Source: Candidatus Saccharimonadota bacterium (lineage in GTDB: Bacteria; Patescibacteriota; Saccharimonadia; Saccharimonadales; Saccharimonadaceae). From it: a stretch of 57,551 nt of DNA. Position 1 is the stretch's first letter; the number at the start of each line of letters is the position of its first letter. Positions 6,992 through 16,548 of the stretch are shown piece by piece. Below the pieces are notes generated by a model, which searched no databases, was not told the DNA's origin, and was given only the letters and a program-made list of their open reading frames with translations. The translations under genes were made by a program, and so were the position numbers. The stretch is taken from assembly GCA_009777315.1 (NCBI GenBank), contig WRMD01000005.1, positions 1 through 57,551 of the forward strand, read 5' to 3'.

Positions 6992-8698
6992 TTAATTATG
7001 GTATATACTATCAAACAGCGCGTCTATAGTCAAGAGGGAGGCCTCGGCTTTGTCGCCGCGGCGTTTGACCTCTGATAATTCGCCGGTTTTTGGGCTGATG
7101 ACGACGCGATAAGGGATGCCGAAGAGGTCGGCGTCGGCGAGCTTTTCGCCGGGTCGGGCGTCACGATCGTCCCAGAGGACTTCGATGCCTTTATCTTGGA
7201 GCTGATTGTAAAGGGTTTCGGCGCGCTTGATGACGGATTCATCGTCGCCGATGTTGATGAGATAGACTTGGAAGGGCGCGATGGCTTTTGGCCAGTTGAG
7301 GCCGGCGTCGTCGCTGAATTTCTCGGCGAGAACGCCCATGAGCCGTGAGATGCCGATGCCGTAACAGCCCATGATGACGGGTTGTTGCTGGCCGTTGGCG
7401 TCGAGGTAGAACATGCCGAGGGCGTCGGAGTATTTGCTTTCTAGCGGGAAAATGTTGCCGACTTCTGAGCCTTTGTGGACTTCGTAAACGAGGCCGGATT
7501 CCGGGTGGATGTCGCCGGGGATGGCGGTTTTGATGTCGTAGAATTGCTCTGGTATGGCGACGTCACGACCCCAGTTGACGTTGATCACATGCTCGCCGGT
7601 TTTGTTGTTGCCGGTTTCGAAGTTGACCCGGTCCATGCAGGATTCGTCGATAATTACACGGACGTTATCGGGTAGGTTGATGAGGCCGGCGCAGCCTGTA
7701 TCGGCGCCGAAGACTGTTTGGATGATGGATTTGTCGGCTAGTTTGAGGCCTTCCACGCCAAGAACTTTACGAAGTTTGGGTTCGTTGATGTCGTGGTCGC
7801 CTCGAGTGGCCGCGGCGATGATTTCACCGCTGTTGGTCTGATAAATCATAGTTTTTGTGGTCATTTCGGCCGGTATGCCCAGAAGTTTAACTAGTGCCGC
7901 CACGCCGACTGCTCCGTCGGTTTTTTTGACTTCGAGGGGTTTCTCGGTTTCACTTTGCTCGATTTTGGGTGCGAGGGCTGGGGCGATTTCTTCGTTATAC
8001 CAGAGGTCGGTGCCAGGGACGTGGAAAAGAGTGTCTTCGCCGGCTTCGCAGAGGGTTTGGTATTCGTCGCTGTTTTTCTCGGTGAAATAGCCGCCGTCGG
8101 CTTTGGTGCGGAAGGTCGTGTTGCCCAAGCCTAATCGAGCGTAGACTTTAGTGTAGGCAGCGGCTACTTTTTCGTAGATTTCGTCGTGATTGGCTTGGCT
8201 TTTAGCGAAGCTATACATGTCCTTCATGACGAATTCGCGGCCGCGCATGAGCCCGCTTTTGGCTCGTTTTTCGTTGCGGAACTTATTTTGTATCTGATAA
8301 ACCAGCACAGGGAGGTTCTTGTAGGAGCTGACGTTCTCGAGGAGGATGTTGGTGATTGGCTCTTCGTGAGTGAGCCCGAGGCCTAGCTCGGTACCGTTTT
8401 TGAGCTTGGTTTTGAACCAGTTGTCGACGACGGCGTCGTCCCAGCGGTTGGTTTTTTGGAAGAGTTCTTGAGGTTGGAGGGCGGTCATCATGACTTCCTG
8501 CCCGCCGACGGCGTTCATTTCTTCGCGGACGATTTGTTTGATGTTTTCGAGGACGCGGAGGCCGAGAGGTAAATAGGTGTAGACACCGGCCATTTCTTTG
8601 TGGATGAAGCCGGCGCGGATGAGCAGGGCGGCGTTGCGGCTGGTTTCATCGGCGGGTGCGGTTTTGCTGGTCCTAGTGAACAGTTGTGATCGTTTCAT
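6992..8698 (-). CDS. proS: Proline--tRNA ligase
   Basis: Bacterial-type class II ProRS of 568 residues. Motif 1 (LPLGLRVLENIKQIVREEMNAVGGQEV) and motif 2 (FRNEKRAKSGLMRGREFVMKD) are clear. A YbaK-like editing insertion spans roughly 235-390 (KTMIYQTNSGEIIAAATRGDHDINEPKL...). Motif 3 follows (MGCYGIGISRLMGV), and the C-terminal anticodon-binding domain (VYLINIGDDESVIKRAETLYNQL) completes it. The full editing domain suggests Ala-tRNAPro proofreading is retained. AGGAGA stands 5 nt before the ATG. It is probably co-transcribed with greA downstream. Confidence 0.97.
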   Translation of the reverse strand: MKRSQLFTRTSKTAPADETSRNAALLIRAGFIHKEMAGVYTYLPLGLRVLENIKQIVREEMNAVGGQEVMMTALQPQELFQKTNRWDDAVVDNWFKTKLKNGTELGLGLTHEEPITNILLENVSSYKNLPVLVYQIQNKFRNEKRAKSGLMRGREFVMKDMYSFAKSQANHDEIYEKVAAAYTKVYARLGLGNTTFRTKADGGYFTEKNSDEYQTLCEAGEDTLFHVPGTDLWYNEEIAPALAPKIEQSETEKPLEVKKTDGAVGVAALVKLLGIPAEMTTKTMIYQTNSGEIIAAATRGDHDINEPKLRKVLGVEGLKLADKSIIQTVFGADTGCAGLINLPDNVRVIIDESCMDRVNFETGNNKTGEHVINVNWGRDVAIPEQFYDIKTAIPGDIHPESGLVYEVHKGSEVGNIFPLESKYSDALGMFYLDANGQQQPVIMGCYGIGISRLMGVLAEKFSDDAGLNWPKAIAPFQVYLINIGDDESVIKRAETLYNQLQDKGIEVLWDDRDARPGEKLADADLFGIPYRVVISPKTGELSEVKRRGDKAEASLLTIDALFDSIYHN

Positions 8699-8811
8699 AT
8701 TTCTCCTAAATGTTGCTAAATATCCAAAAATCTAAAATGCAAGAGTACCGCCAAGCGGCGGGAGGAGCGGGAAGTGGATGTTTTGCGTCATAGAGATAGT
8801 ATAACACATGG

Positions 8812-8824
8812 TATAATGGAAGCT
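8812..8824 (+). promoter_or_regulatory. Leaderless promoter of alr
   Basis: TATAAT at 8812-8817 after ATGG; the next ATG at 8825 is 7 nt downstream, the normal distance from a -10 box to a transcription start. This fixes the alr start at 8825 rather than at the upstream in-frame ATG at 8774, which would lie ahead of the promoter. Confidence 0.65.
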
Positions 8825-9916
8825 ATGTTGTCACGTTTGAAGCCACTAAATACGGTGCTGCTCCACCGAGCGAACTTATATCATAATCTGAGCTTGTTCC
8901 AGAACTTGGTCGGGGAGCAGCAGGTGATCCCGATGTTGAAGGGTAACGCTTATGGGCATGGGATTCATCAGGTGGCGGAGATGCTAGATGGGCAGGTGGA
9001 AATGGTGGCGGTGGATAGTTATTTTGAGGCGCTGGAGATTTTGCCGTATTTTAGGGGGCGGATTTTGTGCTTAGGGTTTATCTTGCCGGAGAATTATCGG
9101 TTGCTGAAGAATCATCATATCGAGTATGTGATCCAGCGGCGAGAGGATTTGGAGGCTTTGGCGGCGACGGGTAAGCGGTTTAGAGTGCATATGGAGATTA
9201 ACACGGGGATGAATCGGATGGGGCTGCCACCCGGGGAGATTGATGCGTATTTGGATGTTCTAGAGCGGAATCCGCAGCTGCATTTGGCGGGGGTAATGAC
9301 GCATTTGTCGTGTGCAAGTGAGGTGGATGGGTCGGTGAGCGGCGAGCAGATGAAGCGGTTTGACGAGGTGGTGGACCACGTTTTGGAACGGGGGTTTAGG
9401 CCGGATTTGGTGCATGCGATGGCGACGGCGGGGGTGCCACGATATAAGAGTCGACATACGAACGCGGTGCGGGTGGGGCTGGGGTTGTATGGGGCGAATC
9501 CGTTGGATGAGGAGCATCCGAATTATGGGGATTTGGCGGGGCTACGGCCGGTTTTGGGACTGGAGACGACAGTGGTGCAGATTAATCATCTGGAGCCGGG
9601 TGATGCGGCGGGGTATAATGCGGCGTGGGTGGCGGAGCGGCCTTCCAGGCTTGCGACGGTGCCGATTGGGTATTATGAGTGTTTGTTGCCACGGGGGTTG
9701 GTGAGCCGGGGGCATTTGCTGTATGGTGATCAGAGGCTGCCGATTGTGGGGCGGATTTGCATGAATCATACGATTTTGGATGTGACGGATTGTCCGGAAG
9801 TGGAGCGGGGAGCGACGGTGTCGGTGCCGTTTTTGGAGCTAGCGCGGGAGCTGGAATTGTCGCCGTATGAGGCGCTGATTCATGTGTCGAGTACGATTCG
9901 TCGGGAGATAGTTTAG
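8825..9916 (+). CDS. alr: Alanine racemase
   Basis: PLP-dependent fold-type III enzyme of 363 residues that makes D-alanine for peptidoglycan. The PLP lysine is Lys39 in PMLKGNAYGHG (usually VKANAYGHG). The second catalytic base is Tyr264 in AAGYNAAW. The C-terminal beta domain contains VGRICMNHTILDVTDCP and ends with VSSTIRREIV. The enzyme is likely cytoplasmic. Flanked by proS in the opposite direction and by a good terminator at 9935-9959, so it appears to be a single-gene, leaderless transcript. Confidence 0.96.
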   Translation: MLSRLKPLNTVLLHRANLYHNLSLFQNLVGEQQVIPMLKGNAYGHGIHQVAEMLDGQVEMVAVDSYFEALEILPYFRGRILCLGFILPENYRLLKNHHIEYVIQRREDLEALAATGKRFRVHMEINTGMNRMGLPPGEIDAYLDVLERNPQLHLAGVMTHLSCASEVDGSVSGEQMKRFDEVVDHVLERGFRPDLVHAMATAGVPRYKSRHTNAVRVGLGLYGANPLDEEHPNYGDLAGLRPVLGLETTVVQINHLEPGDAAGYNAAWVAERPSRLATVPIGYYECLLPRGLVSRGHLLYGDQRLPIVGRICMNHTILDVTDCPEVERGATVSVPFLELARELELSPYEALIHVSSTIRREIV

Positions 9917-9934
9917 GGTTTTAGGATAGTTTAG

Positions 9935-9959
9935 ACCCCGCCGGTTAGGGCGGGGTTTT
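9935..9959 (+). terminator. Intrinsic terminator of alr
   Basis: ACCCCGCC paired with GGGCGGGGT around a short GGTTA-type loop, followed by TTTT, 19 bp after the alr stop. Confidence 0.8.
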
Positions 9960-10024
9960 GTGAGGTTTAGGCTATGGGTGCTATCGGTTGCGTTGGGACA
10001 ACAGGTGTTTTTACCACCAGAGCC

Positions 10025-11083
10025 TTACCACCAGAGGACGCGCCGGGCGTAGTTGTTGGCCTCAGTGAGTAGCTGCCAAGCATGGGAATAGGGTAGCTCG
10101 TCGCTCCAGGCGGCGCGAACCACGGTGTCGCGGGCGATGAGGCCACGCTGAGCCATGCGTGCCAGCGGGGTAGTGGCCCAGTTTTCGGCGAGGCCGATGG
10201 TGAAGGGCGCGCTCCCTGGGGTGGGCGCTTGGCTGTTGGCTATCCAGTTGAGGTAGTTGTCGAGAATGACATAGTACTCAACCATGGTGACGGTGAGTCG
10301 GCTATAGTCGATTTGGACCCAGTTGCCGTGGGCGTCGCGTTCTTGGTTGCCCCACCACCAAGAGGTCGGACCGCTGGGTAAACTGTTCCAGAGGCCGATT
10401 TCGTTGGCCCAAGCCATGGCTTCGGTTTCGTTCCCAGCGAAGCGTTGGTTGCCGATGAAGCCGCGGGGTGAGAGGCGGTGTTGGTTGATAAGCAGGGCTA
10501 ATTCGGCACGGGTCATTGGCTCAAACGCGGCGGGCATGGCGGTGGTTTCGAAATAGGCGGTGCGGGGGTGGACGTACATGTAACCGGCGGCGTTGTTCCA
10601 GGTGAAGACGCGGCGGCCGACAGTCCAGGCGTCTCGACCCCACCCGACGGCGGAGACAACGACGGAGTTAGCGACGATGTCTTCGACGAAGCCGACGGTG
10701 TTACTGGAAAAAAGCATCACGGAGCCGATTTCGGGTGTGCGGTTGACGCGGTAGTTTTCGTTACGAGCGTGAATCTCCCAGTTGCCGATGTTGCCCCAGG
10801 AGCCGCTGATGAAACGACCGGAGGCAAACACGAGGCGATAAACGTGGTCCTGGGGGCTGCCGGCGACGTAGCTGTGGCCAAAAAAGGCACCGGCGGGTAG
10901 GTTGGGTAGGGCTTCGGTCGGGCGGGCCATTAGGTCCTGGGCACCAGTTAAAGTGGGCAAGACTTGGGTCGACTCAAGTGGTGGGACTGGCGGTGGGTTG
11001 TGTGGCTGTGCGTATGCTGATACGGGGATGGCAAGTAGCACGAACATCAACACCACTGCGATAACTTTTCGAAGGTTCTTCAT
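10025..11083 (-). CDS. Secreted protein with CHAP-like domain lacking catalytic residues
   Basis: 352 residues with a clear Sec signal peptide (MKNLRKVIAVVLMFVLLAIP, cleavage after about residue 25). A proline-rich linker precedes a segment near 90-180 that looks like a CHAP amidase/peptidase fold (GSWGNIGNWEIHARN, TPEIGSVMLF, VGFVEDIVANSVVVSAVGWG, YMYVHP). The CHAP cysteine and the histidine of the GHV motif are absent, so it is probably a non-catalytic binding module. A C-terminal part with PMTRAELALLINQ resembles an S-layer-homology-type repeat. Expressed from its own promoter at 11186-11214 through a leader of about 95 nt, with GGGGAAGG before the ATG. Likely extracellular or cell-wall associated; function unknown. 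Confidence 0.75.
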   Translation of the reverse strand: MKNLRKVIAVVLMFVLLAIPVSAYAQPHNPPPVPPLESTQVLPTLTGAQDLMARPTEALPNLPAGAFFGHSYVAGSPQDHVYRLVFASGRFISGSWGNIGNWEIHARNENYRVNRTPEIGSVMLFSSNTVGFVEDIVANSVVVSAVGWGRDAWTVGRRVFTWNNAAGYMYVHPRTAYFETTAMPAAFEPMTRAELALLINQHRLSPRGFIGNQRFAGNETEAMAWANEIGLWNSLPSGPTSWWWGNQERDAHGNWVQIDYSRLTVTMVEYYVILDNYLNWIANSQAPTPGSAPFTIGLAENWATTPLARMAQRGLIARDTVVRAAWSDELPYSHAWQLLTEANNYARRVLWW

Positions 11084-11185
11084 AAGACCTTCCCCTTTCT
11101 GAAATATAGTAGATAGCTAAACCTCTGTCAAAGTGCCGGATACCCGACAGCTTGGAGTCAAGGTAGAGGTATCCCTCATTGTACA

Positions 11186-11214
11186 GTATAGCACACTTAA
11201 TGGCAAATGTCAAT
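11186..11214 (-). promoter_or_regulatory. Consensus promoter of the CHAP-like gene
   Basis: TTGACA (11209-11214), spacer 17, AGTGTGC then TATACT (11186-11191). It overlaps the final codons of clpC, whose stop is at 11197. The leader down to 11084 contains the pairing GAGGGATACCTC and a longer region of partial dyad symmetry. Confidence 0.8.
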
Positions 11215-13620
11215 AGTGGGGGCGGATTTCTTGTGGCTAACAGAGAGAGTTCGGTCTTTTGGCTGGTGGGCGATGAGGTAGTCGGCAAGGGGGGCGATGA
11301 GGTGTTTTTCGAGGGCTTGGCGGAGGGAGCGAGCGCCGGATTTTTGGCTCCAGCCTTGGGCGATGATCCAGGCTTTGGCAGAGGGTAGGATGCGGAGGGT
11401 GAGGCCGCGAGGGCGGAGGCGGGAATCTAGCTCGGCAACTTGGAGGTCGAAGATTTCGCTGGCGTGAGAGTCGTCGAGGCGGTTGAAGGTGACGATTTCG
11501 TCGAAGCGGCTGAGAAGTTCGGGCTTCATGGTCTTATGAAGGGCGAATTCGGTGAGCTCTTGGGCGGGGGCAAGGCCGTCACCAAAGCCGAGGGAGCGGT
11601 CGGATTTGTCGGATTGGCCGAGGTTGCTGGTGAGAATGATGAAGGTGTTGGCGAAAGAGACGGATTCGCCGTCGCTGGCGGTGAGTTGGCCGTCTTCGAG
11701 GATTTGGAGGAGGAGGTTGTAGACTTCGGCGTGGGCTTTTTCGATTTCGTCGAAGAGGATGAGGGAGTTGGGTTGGTGTTTGACGCGTTCGGTGAGGGCG
11801 CCGCCGTCTTCGTAGCCGACGTAGCCGGCCGGGGCGCCGATGAGGCGGGAAACGGTATGCTTTTCGACGAATTCACTCATGTCGAGCTTGATGAGGTGCT
11901 TTTGGCTGCCCCAGAGTTCCTCGGTGAGGTGACGAGCGAGCTCGGTTTTGCCGACTCCGGTAGGGCCGAGAAAAATGGCGGAGCCGAGAGGGCGGCGGGG
12001 GTCGGAGAGGCCGCTTTGGCTGCGACGGACGAGGCGGGCGACCGTGGCAATGGCTTCGGGCTGTCCGACTAGGCGCCTGCTGAGGCGGGTTTCGAGATCG
12101 AGTAGGGTGGCCTCGGCGGTTTGGGAGATTTGCGAGACGGGGAGTCCGGTGCGGATGCTGACGGTGCGGGTGATGTGGTCGAGGGTGAGGGTGGTGGTTT
12201 TGGCCTTGGTTTTGCCGCGTTTTTCGGCGGAAGTGATGGCGCGACAGAGGCGGAGGGACTCGGATTTGCATTTAGCGGCGAGTTCGTAATCTTCGGTGGA
12301 GATGGCGTGTTGTAGCTTGCCGACAAGAGCATCTTGGTCGGATTTGAGGCGAGTAAGGCTAGGGCTGGGGGAGGTGGTCTCGGTTTCGAGGCGGGCGAGG
12401 GCAGCGGCTTCATCGAGGAGGTCGAGGGCGCGATCTGGGAACTGGCTGGACTTGATGAAGCGATCGGCGAGGCAGACAGTGGTGTGGATAATGTTGTCGG
12501 GGATTTGGAGCTGATGGTGGGATTCATAGCTGGTTTTGATGCCGCGGAGGATAGTTTCGGTGGTGGCTAGGTCGGGAGCGGTGATGGTGATGGGCTGGAA
12601 GCGGCGGCGGAGGGCCTTGTCGCGCTCGATACTCTTGCGGTATTCGATGAGGGTGGTGGCGGCGATAACACTGAGTTTGCCACGAGCTAGGGCTGGTTTG
12701 AGGAGGTTAGCGAGATCGATACCGTCGCCTCCGCCACCAACAGCGGTGATAAGGTGGCCTTCGTCGAGGAAGAGGATGGGGTGGTCGGTGGCTTCGAGTT
12801 CGGTGAGAACTCCTTGCATGCGGCGCTCAAACTCGCCATGGTAGCTGGTGCCGGCGATGAGGGCGATAAAGTCAAGCTGATAGATCGAATGAGGCTGGTT
12901 GGAGGCGGCGAGAGAAGCGGCGAGGCCTTCGACGATGGCGGTTTTGCCGACGCCCGGCTCGCCGATGAGGAGGGGGTTGTTTTTTTGGCGGCGGAGGAGG
13001 ATGGTGCGGAGGCGATGGATCTCGGCGTCACGACCGATGACTGGATCAAGAGAAGCACTGGCAGCGCGAGCGGTGAGGTTGACAGTGAAGCGTTCGAGGG
13101 CGGTTTTTTTGTTGTGGCTTTGCTCTGGGTTGGGCTCGAGGATTGGGTTGTCCTGGGGTTCGGGGCTGTTGACAAAGTTGATAGCCTCGAGAACGTCATT
13201 TTCGGTTAGGCCGAGCTCGCGAAGGATGCTTTGGGTGAGAGGCGAGGGCGAGACGAAAATGCCGATGAGGAGGTCGAGGGCGAAGAGTGGTGAGCCGGGT
13301 TGAGGCCCTCGTTCGGCGAGGTGGCGGAAGATCTGGAGGGTTTCTTCTGGTATGGTGGAGAAGAGACTAGGCCGGAGTGAAGCTTCGCCGGGGCAGTTCT
13401 TAGTGAAGGCGTCGCGGAAGTTGGTGAAGGTAATGCCGATTGAATTGAGGGCGGCAGCGCCGTCGGATTGGCCAAGGCTGAGGATGCCAAGGGTGAGGTG
13501 CTCGGGGAGTAGCATGGGGTGACCCGTGTTCTTGGCGATTTGATCAGCGTTCAAAAAAACTTGGCGAGTTTCTTCGCTGATGTGGTCGATGAAAAATTGT
13601 AGTGCCTCAGGATGATTCAT
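11197..13620 (-). CDS. clpC: ClpC-type AAA+ unfoldase
   Basis: 807 residues. The Clp N-domain (about 1-150) is followed by AAA1 with Walker [14 protein letters not shown] and Walker [12 protein letters not shown] middle region with a UVR-like segment ([21 protein letters not shown]) marks ClpC rather than ClpA or ClpB. AAA2 has [12 protein letters not shown] and [10 protein letters not shown], and the LGF loop (DRSLGFGDG) is what docks ClpP. Walker B of AAA1 reads DEGH rather than the usual DEVH/DEIH. The frame is open to 13659, but the promoter lies within that extension, so ATG 13620 is the start. clpP is not in the window. Confidence 0.95.
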   Translation of the reverse strand: MNHPEALQFFIDHISEETRQVFLNADQIAKNTGHPMLLPEHLTLGILSLGQSDGAAALNSIGITFTNFRDAFTKNCPGEASLRPSLFSTIPEETLQIFRHLAERGPQPGSPLFALDLLIGIFVSPSPLTQSILRELGLTENDVLEAINFVNSPEPQDNPILEPNPEQSHNKKTALERFTVNLTARAASASLDPVIGRDAEIHRLRTILLRRQKNNPLLIGEPGVGKTAIVEGLAASLAASNQPHSIYQLDFIALIAGTSYHGEFERRMQGVLTELEATDHPILFLDEGHLITAVGGGGDGIDLANLLKPALARGKLSVIAATTLIEYRKSIERDKALRRRFQPITITAPDLATTETILRGIKTSYESHHQLQIPDNIIHTTVCLADRFIKSSQFPDRALDLLDEAAALARLETETTSPSPSLTRLKSDQDALVGKLQHAISTEDYELAAKCKSESLRLCRAITSAEKRGKTKAKTTTLTLDHITRTVSIRTGLPVSQISQTAEATLLDLETRLSRRLVGQPEAIATVARLVRRSQSGLSDPRRPLGSAIFLGPTGVGKTELARHLTEELWGSQKHLIKLDMSEFVEKHTVSRLIGAPAGYVGYEDGGALTERVKHQPNSLILFDEIEKAHAEVYNLLLQILEDGQLTASDGESVSFANTFIILTSNLGQSDKSDRSLGFGDGLAPAQELTEFALHKTMKPELLSRFDEIVTFNRLDDSHASEIFDLQVAELDSRLRPRGLTLRILPSAKAWIIAQGWSQKSGARSLRQALEKHLIAPLADYLIAHQPKDRTLSVSHKKSAPTIDICH

Positions 13621-13629
13621 ATCTCTATT

Positions 13630-13659
13630 AGTATACTCTAAAATTAGCAGTCCTGTCAA
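13630..13659 (-). promoter_or_regulatory. Near-leaderless promoter of clpC
   Basis: TTGACA (13654-13659), spacer 18, TATACT (13630-13635); ATG 9 nt after the -10. The predicted start leaves at most two or three untranslated bases and no ribosome binding site. Confidence 0.75.
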
Positions 13660-13695
13660 TGGACTGCTAATTGATTTGTGCTAGATTTTAGCGAA

Positions 13696-14094
13696 TTAAC
13701 GCTTGCTGAACTGCTCTTTCTTGCGAGCGGAACGAAGGCCGTATTTCTTGCGCTCTTTCTCGCGAGGATCTCGTTTCATGAGGCCGGCTTTCTTGAAGAC
13801 CGGTCGGAGATCGACGGCTTCGGTGGTAAGAGCTTTGGCGATGCCGAGGCGGATAGCGTCGACCTGGCCAGAGGTGCCGCCGCCGCGAACGACAACGGTT
13901 ACATCGTAGGACTTTTCTTTTTGGACTAGAGTTAGGACTTCATTAAGGCGAGCTAGTAGAGACGGGTCTTCGGAGACGTATTGCTCAGCCGTTTGGCCGT
14001 TGATAGTGATCTTGCCGGTGCCTTTGATAAGGCGGACGCTAGCGGTAGCACTCTTTCGTCGGCCTAGACCGTAGGAGTATTTAGTTGCACTCAT
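13696..14094 (-). CDS. rpsI: 30S ribosomal protein S9
   Basis: 132 residues, full length. Starts with YSYGLGRRKSATASVRL-type sequence and ends with the invariant basic tail KYGLRSARKKEQFSKR, which reaches the P site tRNA. Last gene of the long infA-to-rpsI minus-strand cluster. Start and rplM stop share the 14094 base, a direct overlap typical of translational coupling. Confidence 0.97.
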   Translation of the reverse strand: MSATKYSYGLGRRKSATASVRLIKGTGKITINGQTAEQYVSEDPSLLARLNEVLTLVQKEKSYDVTVVVRGGGTSGQVDAIRLGIAKALTTEAVDLRPVFKKAGLMKRDPREKERKKYGLRSARKKEQFSKR

Positions 14095-14534
14095 TATTTG
14101 ACCTCAACTTTCTTTGGCGTTTGTGCGGCGTGGTTGTGTTCTTCTCCAGCGTAGACTTTAAGTCGTGCTAGGCGTCCAGCCGCTAGTTTATTCTTAGGGA
14201 TCATACCTTTAACCGCCAAGATTACGACCTGTTCAGGAGAACGCTCCATCATCTCGCCGAGACTCTTGCTCTTCATGTTGCCAATATAGCCGCTGTGTCG
14301 GTAGTAGCGCTTGTCAGTTAGCTTGTCGCCGGTAATTTGAACTTTAGAAGCATTAGTGACGATAACGAAATCACCGTTGTCGACATGGGGGGTGAAGGTG
14401 ATTTTGCGCTTGCCATTCAGGAGTTGAGCGACTCGGGTGGCGACGCGACCGAGGGTGGCCTCACTGGCGTCAATCAGATACCATTCGCGCTTGACCTCAG
14501 AAGGTTTCTGAGAATAAGTTTTCTTGGCTTTCAT
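14094..14534 (-). CDS. rplM: 50S ribosomal protein L13
   Basis: 146 residues, typical length. WYLIDASEATLGRVATRVAQLLNGK and the later HSGYIGNMKSKSLGEMMERSPEQVV are characteristic of the family. It is an early-assembly protein of the large subunit. The usual rplM-rpsI pair is kept here at the end of the alpha operon. Confidence 0.97.
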   Translation of the reverse strand: MKAKKTYSQKPSEVKREWYLIDASEATLGRVATRVAQLLNGKRKITFTPHVDNGDFVIVTNASKVQITGDKLTDKRYYRHSGYIGNMKSKSLGEMMERSPEQVVILAVKGMIPKNKLAAGRLARLKVYAGEEHNHAAQTPKKVEVK

Positions 14535-15004
14535 TATTTAGTCTCCTTGTCCTTAAGAGGCAACTTAGCGGTTTTCTCTTTCGCTTCCGTATTAGTTTTG
14601 CTCTTAGCGCGAGATGAACTCGATGCTGCGGGCTTAGCAATGGGCTTAATTTCGTCGACGAAAGAGATAGTTGCCATCTCGGCGTTGTCGCCAGCTCGGA
14701 AGCCGGTGCGAGTAATACGAAGGTAGCCGCTGTTACGCTTGATGTTTGGCGCGACCGCATCCACGAGGTAATTGCCCATAGTCACACTGTCAAGACGCGC
14801 AATAACCAGGCGTCGATTGGCTAGGCCGCCTTTTTTCGCTAGAGTAATGAGTTTCTCCATGGGACGACGAATTTCTTTCGCTTTTGCCACGGTAGTATTG
14901 ATGCTATGATGCTCGATGAGAGCTATCATAAGACCGCGAAGCAAGGCGCGCCGCTGGTCGTTTTCCCGCCCGAACTTCCTGCCTTTATAGCCGTTACGGT
15001 GCAT
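14534..15004 (-). CDS. rplQ: 50S ribosomal protein L17 with C-terminal extension
   Basis: 156 residues. The L17 core (RNGYKGRKFGRENDQRRALLRG, then the REIRRPMEKLITLAKKG region) occupies the first 115 residues. The last 40 are a lysine/serine/threonine-rich tail not present in short L17 proteins. It follows rpoA, as in most bacteria. Confidence 0.96.
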   Translation of the reverse strand: MHRNGYKGRKFGRENDQRRALLRGLMIALIEHHSINTTVAKAKEIRRPMEKLITLAKKGGLANRRLVIARLDSVTMGNYLVDAVAPNIKRNSGYLRITRTGFRAGDNAEMATISFVDEIKPIAKPAASSSSRAKSKTNTEAKEKTAKLPLKDKETK

Positions 15005-15005
15005 T

Positions 15006-15926
15006 TTAGATCTCCAATTCCTTCAACTTGTTGTTTACTTCTTCGAGGGCCTTAGCGCCGAAGCCATGAAGTCGTTTGAGGTCGGATTCGGTTAGGGCAA
15101 CGAGGTCACGGATCCTGCGAACGTCGTTGTTGAGGAGGGCGTTCTTAGTGCGCTCAGAGAAGCCAAGGTCTTCGATAGGGGCTGATAGGCCGCTATCTGC
15201 AGATTCTTCAGTGACGCCAGGTGCCGGTAGGGCCTCAACTTTGGTGCTGCCAGCGAGGGCGGAGTATTGATTGACTAGGATGGCAGCAGCCTGCTCGAAA
15301 GCGGCGCGAGGTGAAATGGTGCCGTCGGTGTCGATGGTGATGTCGAGTTGTTGAAGGTTGGTGTCTTGACCAACTCGGGTTTCGGTGACATTGTAACGAA
15401 CGCGGAGAACTGGACTAAAGATAGCGTCTAGAGCAATGAACTCAGGATTGGTCTTGTTGCTGTTGGACTCTTTAGTCGTTTGGTAACCGCGGCCCGAATC
15501 GACTACTAGGTCGATGGTTAGTTTCTTTTTAGGGTCGTCGAGGGTCGCGATAACATGATCGGGGTTAGCTAGGGTGAGGCCGGTGGGAAGCTTGATGTTC
15601 TTGCCGGTGATGATGCCGCTAGCTTTGTCGATGCTAACTTTGTAAGCTTCGTCGTTGTCGGAATGGAAGCGAAGCCCTTTGAGGTTCTGCATAATATCAA
15701 CCACGTCTTCACGAACGCCTGGTATGGCGGTGAATTCGTGCTCGATGCCGTCGACTTTGAATGCGGTAACGGCCGCGCCGCGGATACTTGAGAGCAGCAC
15801 GCGTCGCAGGCTGTTGCCCAGCGTGTTGCCGTAACCGTAAAATAGTGGCTTGATAGTAAAGACGGCGCTATCAGGCCCGATATCTTTTACTCCTGCCAAC
15901 ATTGGATTGTGAATTGCTTTTGCCAT
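15006..15926 (-). CDS. rpoA: RNA polymerase alpha subunit
   Basis: 306 residues. The N-terminal dimerisation domain (FTIKPLFYGYGNTLGNSLRRVLLSSI) is followed by a linker rich in serine and proline and a C-terminal DNA-binding domain (IEDLGFSERTKNALLNNDVR, then HGFGAKALEEV). The CTD keeps the helix-hairpin-helix that contacts UP elements and activators. Located between rpsD and rplQ in the standard order. Confidence 0.97.
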   Translation of the reverse strand: MAKAIHNPMLAGVKDIGPDSAVFTIKPLFYGYGNTLGNSLRRVLLSSIRGAAVTAFKVDGIEHEFTAIPGVREDVVDIMQNLKGLRFHSDNDEAYKVSIDKASGIITGKNIKLPTGLTLANPDHVIATLDDPKKKLTIDLVVDSGRGYQTTKESNSNKTNPEFIALDAIFSPVLRVRYNVTETRVGQDTNLQQLDITIDTDGTISPRAAFEQAAAILVNQYSALAGSTKVEALPAPGVTEESADSGLSAPIEDLGFSERTKNALLNNDVRRIRDLVALTESDLKRLHGFGAKALEEVNNKLKELEI

Positions 15927-15934
15927 CTTCCCCC

Positions 15935-16546
15935 TTACCTTGAATAATACTCGACAATCAACTGCTCATTGATCCCATCCTCAATCTCCGCTCGCACTGG
16001 CTCGCCAGTGATTGTTACTTGCATCTTTTTGAGGTCACTATTTAGCCACGAAATCGGTCGCTTTTCGGTGTTCAGGTTGTCAAGATTCTGGAAGTAGACA
16101 CTTTTCTGGCTCTTGGGCCTGACAGTGATGACATCAGAAGTCTTGACTCGTAACGAAGGAATATCGACACGGCGGCCGTTGAGCAGAAAGTGGCCGTGGC
16201 TGACTAGTTGGCGAGCGGCGCGGCGTGAATTTGCGTAGCCGGCGCGGAAGATGACGTTGTCGAGACGAGCCTCAAGCAGTTTGATGAGGTTTTCGCCGGA
16301 CATGCCTTCTTGACGATCGGCAGTGACCATTAGGTTGGCGAATTGCTTTTCCATGAGTCCGTAAAGTCGTCGGACCTTTTGTTTTTCACGCATCTGAGTT
16401 AGGTAGAGACTGCCTTTATTGCCTGGTCGGTCGCTGTGTTGACCCGGTGTAGTAGTCTTTCGCGCCATAACTTTATGGGCTTTGTTAGCCAAAGCGAACT
16501 TCTCGCGACGGCTCTGTTTGACAATAGGTGATCGATCTCGTGCCAT
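15935..16546 (-). CDS. rpsD: 30S ribosomal protein S4
   Basis: 203 residues with the S4 RNA-binding domain (ARLDNVIFRAGYANSRRAARQ, GHFLLNGRRVDIPS). The N terminus has no CxxC zinc motif, so it is the cysteine-free form, in line with the cysteine-free L36 nearby. It nucleates 16S assembly and is a classic autoregulator of the alpha operon. Confidence 0.97.
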   Translation of the reverse strand: MARDRSPIVKQSRREKFALANKAHKVMARKTTTPGQHSDRPGNKGSLYLTQMREKQKVRRLYGLMEKQFANLMVTADRQEGMSGENLIKLLEARLDNVIFRAGYANSRRAARQLVSHGHFLLNGRRVDIPSLRVKTSDVITVRPKSQKSVYFQNLDNLNTEKRPISWLNSDLKKMQVTITGEPVRAEIEDGINEQLIVEYYSR

Positions 16547-16548
16547 AA

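Noticed and set aside
8774-8824. Upstream in-frame ATG extending alanine racemase by 17 residues
   Set aside because: The extension would cross the TATAAT box; the leaderless start at 8825 fits both promoter and family length.
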